A stretch of DNA of 9,127 nucleotides from Pseudomonadota bacterium (GTDB lineage: Bacteria > Pseudomonadota > Gammaproteobacteria > Natronospirales > REEB76): the NCBI GenBank assembly GCA_021779005.1, contig JAJYBN010000034.1, forward strand, positions 1 through 9,127. Reading direction: 5' to 3'. This document shows positions 7,305 through 9,127 of the stretch, one piece after another; the stretch's first letter is position 1; every line of letters begins with the position of its first letter. A program made the translations under genes and the position numbers. Below the pieces are notes generated by a model, which did not search any database, was not told the DNA's origin, and worked only from the letters and a program-made list of their open reading frames with translations.

Positions 7305-7793
7305 CTAGGCGGGGATGGCGGCATCGCCCGGGGGCGTCGCAGCCTGGCCGATGCTCTGCATATAGATGGCGTCGAAGTTCACCGGTTGCAGCAGCAACGT
7401 CGGCATGCTGCCTTTCTGCACCAGATCTGATACCGCTTCACGTGCATACGGGAACAGGATATTGGGGCAGTAGCTGCCCAGCAGGGCCGCCAGTTCCTGA
7501 TCATTGAAACCGTGGATGTTGAATAGCCCGGCCTGGTGTACTTCCACCAGGAAGATGCTGCGGCTTTCGGCCTGGGCTTCCACGGTGATGGTCAACACCA
7601 CCTCGAAGTTATCGTCCCCAAGCTTGTTGGCGTCGGAACGCATGTTTACTTTCACTTCCGGATTGATGGCGGTCGCGAAGACCGCAGGCGCGCGCGGGGA
7701 TTCGAACGAGCAATCTCTTATATATATACGCTGCAGAGCCACCTGTTTGCCGGCGGCCTCTCCACTATTCGGTGTGATGGGGGTATCAGCCAT
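7305..7793 (-). CDS. secB: Protein-export chaperone SecB
   Basis: The 162-residue protein is SecB, the tetrameric cytosolic chaperone that keeps precursors unfolded and delivers them to SecA. Typical segments are LQRIYIRDCSFESPRAP (20-36), the beta-sheet core FEVVLTITVEAQ (63-74), LVEVHQAGLFNIHGF (82-96), and LGSYCPNILFPYAREAVSDLV (104-124) with PVNFDAIYMQ near the C-terminus. ATG 7793 has AAGGAA 5 nt upstream. SecB is largely confined to Proteobacteria, which supports the taxonomic reading. Its clients include outer-membrane and secreted proteins, so the usher and pilins of this window might pass through it, though that is general inference. Confidence 0.97.
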   Translation of the reverse strand: MADTPITPNSGEAAGKQVALQRIYIRDCSFESPRAPAVFATAINPEVKVNMRSDANKLGDDNFEVVLTITVEAQAESRSIFLVEVHQAGLFNIHGFNDQELAALLGSYCPNILFPYAREAVSDLVQKGSMPTLLLQPVNFDAIYMQSIGQAATPPGDAAIPA

Positions 7794-7826
7794 GATGCTT
7801 CCTTGGGTATTGATGGACTTTAAAAT

Positions 7827-8081
7827 TCAATCGGCGAGCAGTTTATCCAGTCCGCCCGTGCTGTCGAGTTCATAGAGCTCGTGGTAGCCGCCGACATGCT
7901 GCTCGCCGATGAATATCTGCGGAACGGTGCGACGCTGGCTTTTGTGCAGCATCTCCTCGCGCCTGACCGGATCCAGGTCTACCAGGTACTCGGTATAGGC
8001 CACGTGCTTGGATTGCAGCAGGGCTTTGGCACGTATGCAATAGCCGCAGACGCGGGTGCTGTAGATAGTGACCGGTTTCAT
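7827..8081 (-). CDS. grxC: Glutaredoxin 3 (GrxC-type), CGYC active site
   Basis: The 84-residue protein is a class I dithiol glutaredoxin that reduces protein and mixed disulfides with glutathione. The active site is CGYC (residues 12-15) at the start of helix 1, followed by IRAKALLQSK. TVPQIFI (53-59) contains the cis-proline, and GGYHELYELD (65-74) is the glutathione-binding segment. Length and order match E. coli GrxC, except that the active site has Gly in place of the usual Pro (CPYC). ATG 8081 lies 15 nt after the rhodanese stop; GAGG overlaps that stop but is 13 nt from the ATG, a long spacing. Confidence 0.95.
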   Translation of the reverse strand: MKPVTIYSTRVCGYCIRAKALLQSKHVAYTEYLVDLDPVRREEMLHKSQRRTVPQIFIGEQHVGGYHELYELDSTGGLDKLLAD

Positions 8082-8096
8082 ACACGTACGATTGCC

Positions 8097-8519
8097 TCAA
8101 ACACGTTCCAGGGGGAAATGTTCATTCTGCCAGCCGCGTATGCCGCCCTTGAGGGTATGCACGCTCTTGAAGCCTTGTTTAACCAGCAGGCCCGCGACTT
8201 TCTGGCTGCTTTGTCCGCTCTCGCAACAGACGATGACCGGCTGCTGCTTGTATTTATCCAGTTCCGATAGCCGTCCATCGAGTTCGGCTGCGGGGATGTT
8301 GTGGGCGCCGATCACATGACCCGCGCTGAATTCCTTGGGCTGACGAATATCCACGATGGCTGCGCCCTTATTGATAAGCAGCACGCTCTCCGCCGCCGTA
8401 ACGTCACGGTATTTGCGCAGGCGGCGCAGCAATTCATCACCCATCAAAAGCAAGAGGATGACCAGCGCTGCGGCAATGAGATAAGGGTGATGAGAGGTGA
8501 ATTCAAGCAGTCGCGACAT
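8097..8519 (-). CDS. yibN: Membrane-anchored rhodanese-domain protein (YibN-like)
   Basis: The 140-residue protein has one N-terminal membrane helix (about 13-26, YLIAAALVILLLLM) followed by basic residues and a single rhodanese domain (about 42-138), as in E. coli YibN. IVDIRQPKEFSAGHVIGAHNIP (55-76) is the rhodanese entry motif. The active-site loop is VIVCCESGQSS (95-105), with Cys99 aligning to the sulfur-carrying Cys of the usual CRSGxRS loop; the Arg residues of that loop are replaced. GGIRGW (125-130) is the typical C-terminal motif. Its substrate is unknown; E. coli YibN has been linked to membrane biogenesis and export, which fits the secB context but is not shown by this sequence. 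It is first in the operon. ATG 8519 has no clear ribosome binding site. Confidence 0.9.
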   Translation of the reverse strand: MSRLLEFTSHHPYLIAAALVILLLLMGDELLRRLRKYRDVTAAESVLLINKGAAIVDIRQPKEFSAGHVIGAHNIPAAELDGRLSELDKYKQQPVIVCCESGQSSQKVAGLLVKQGFKSVHTLKGGIRGWQNEHFPLERV

Positions 8520-8550
8520 GGAGGCAGAGGCGGTGGTTCAAAGGGGGCGT

Positions 8551-8559
8551 AGTATAGCA
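8551..8559 (-). promoter_or_regulatory. Extended -10 promoter for the yibN-grxC-secB-gpsA operon
   Basis: The minus strand reads TGCTATACT: a -10 box TATACT preceded by TG one base upstream, an extended -10 arrangement that tolerates the poor -35 region here. Transcription would start near 8544, giving a leader of about 25 nt before the rhodanese ATG. Confidence 0.5.
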
Positions 8560-8575
8560 GTTGATATATAAGCCT

Positions 8576-8603
8576 TTGAGCACTCGCATAAATCCCCTAG
8601 AAT
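8576..8603 (+). promoter_or_regulatory. Sigma-70 promoter for envC
   Basis: TTGAGC (8576-8581) and TAGAAT (8598-8603) are separated by 16 bp, matching 4 of 6 and 5 of 6 consensus positions. Transcription would begin near 8610, about 95 nt before the envC start. It is divergent from the rhodanese operon promoter only about 20 bp away, so the two may compete or share control. Confidence 0.5.
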
Positions 8604-8632
8604 TACTATCCACACCGCGCCGGTAACCTCGC

Positions 8633-8707
8633 ATGCCATCCCATCCACAACCGGCCATTTCCATCGACTACCGCACCACCCGCCGCGTGATCTGCCATCA
8701 ACCATGA
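8633..8707 (+). other. Possible 24-codon upstream ORF overlapping the envC start
   Basis: The first ATG after the proposed envC promoter (8633) opens a 24-codon frame whose TGA (8705-8707) overlaps the envC ATG (8704-8706) as ATGA. The peptide begins MPSHPQPAISIDYRTTRR and resembles no family I know. Neither this ATG nor envC has a good ribosome binding site, so the ORF could supply ribosomes to envC by coupling. It may also be chance. Confidence 0.2.
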
Positions 8708-9127
8708 CTGCCAGAACGCTTACCGCATTCGGCATGCTGCTGCTCTGCCTCAGCGTACAGGCAGCGCCCAGCGGTAATGCCGCCAGGCAGGCGCAACTCA
8801 AAGAGCTGCGCGCGCGCATCGCCCAAGTACAGTCCAGACTGGATAGCGAAATCCAGCAGCGCAGCAAGCTGCAGTCGAACTTGCGCGCCAGCGAACAACA
8901 GATCGGGCAGCTGACTAAAAGTCTGCATAACCTCAATGCTTCCGTCGGCCAGGCGCAATCACGGCTGGATGCACTGCAGCGCCAACAGGCGCAGAAACAG
9001 CTGGCGCTTGCAGCACAGAAGGATGCGCTCGCAGAACAGATCCGGGCTGCATACATGCAAGGCCAGGACACGCAGCTGCAACTGCTGCTGAACGCCCAGG
9101 ACCCGACGACCATAAGCCGGCTGTTGG
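8704..9127 (+). CDS. envC: EnvC-like murein hydrolase activator; 3' end cut by window
   Basis: From ATG 8704 an open frame of 141 codons runs off the right edge. A Sec signal peptide (1-20, core LTAFGMLLLCLSVQA) is followed by a long Gln/Leu-rich coiled coil (about 28-112; for example QLKELRARIAQVQSRLDSEI). IRAAYMQGQDTQLQLLLNAQ (113-132) is characteristic of the EnvC family after its coiled coil. EnvC is a periplasmic factor recruited by FtsEX that activates the amidases AmiA and AmiB to split septal peptidoglycan. The degenerate LytM domain that does this lies beyond the window, so family membership rests on the N-terminal half and on position: in E. coli envC also lies beside yibN. An in-frame stop at 8569-8571 and absence of another ATG fix the start, although no ribosome binding site is seen. 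Confidence 0.85.
   Translation, partial: MTARTLTAFGMLLLCLSVQAAPSGNAARQAQLKELRARIAQVQSRLDSEIQQRSKLQSNLRASEQQIGQLTKSLHNLNASVGQAQSRLDALQRQQAQKQLALAAQKDALAEQIRAAYMQGQDTQLQLLLNAQDPTTISRLL

Noticed and set aside
8538..9113. 191-codon minus-strand frame over the envC region
   Set aside because: Cys/Ser/Leu-rich translation typical of the antisense of a coiled-coil gene; the plus-strand frame has a signal peptide and EnvC motifs.

Overview
The window looks like the chromosome of a gammaproteobacterium of fairly high GC content. The right half holds the cluster envC / yibN-grxC-secB-gpsA plus trmL, a gene set that also lies together in Escherichia coli. The organism is probably not an enteric: a class 1B dihydroorotate dehydrogenase (pyrD) sits next to trmL, and an archaic (Csu-type, sigma-clade) chaperone-usher pilus operon sits next to pyrD. 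I cannot assign a genus.

Layout. From about 4800 down to 1 (all minus strand) is a compact four-gene pilus operon: a regulatory region and long leader (4411-4802), major pilin (3898-4410), periplasmic chaperone (3153-3863), outer-membrane usher (456-3062) and a second spore-coat-U-domain subunit (459 to beyond the left edge). The last gene overlaps the usher stop by ATGA. Then come pyrD class 1B (4803-5783, minus), divergent trmL (5799-6263, plus) with only 15 bp between start codons, and a second minus-strand operon read yibN-like rhodanese (8519-8097), grxC (8081-7827), secB (7793-7305), gpsA (7290-6286). Divergent from it is the 5' part of an envC-like gene (8704 to the right edge, plus).

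How the genes work together. The pilus genes form one assembly line: subunits are exported by Sec, folded by the chaperone through donor-strand complementation, and polymerised through the usher. The second operon combines periplasmic export (SecB), thiol redox chemistry (GrxC, rhodanese) and phospholipid precursor synthesis (GpsA). EnvC acts in septal peptidoglycan splitting.

The most interesting part is the 392-bp stretch ahead of the major pilin. It has a near-consensus -24/-12 (sigma-54) promoter with an inverted repeat on its -24 box, two TTTGT/ACAAA inverted repeats further upstream in AT-rich DNA, and a roughly 160-nt leader that can fold into a closed multi-branched structure. The outer stem of that structure is followed directly by five T residues, and repeated CUGAGA segments could pair in mutually exclusive ways. 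Together these suggest a pilus operon controlled both at initiation and by attenuation in the leader; this is inference from sequence. The usher N-terminus is also unusual: the open frame carries a hydrophobic helix and a linker ahead of the usual usher N-terminal domain.
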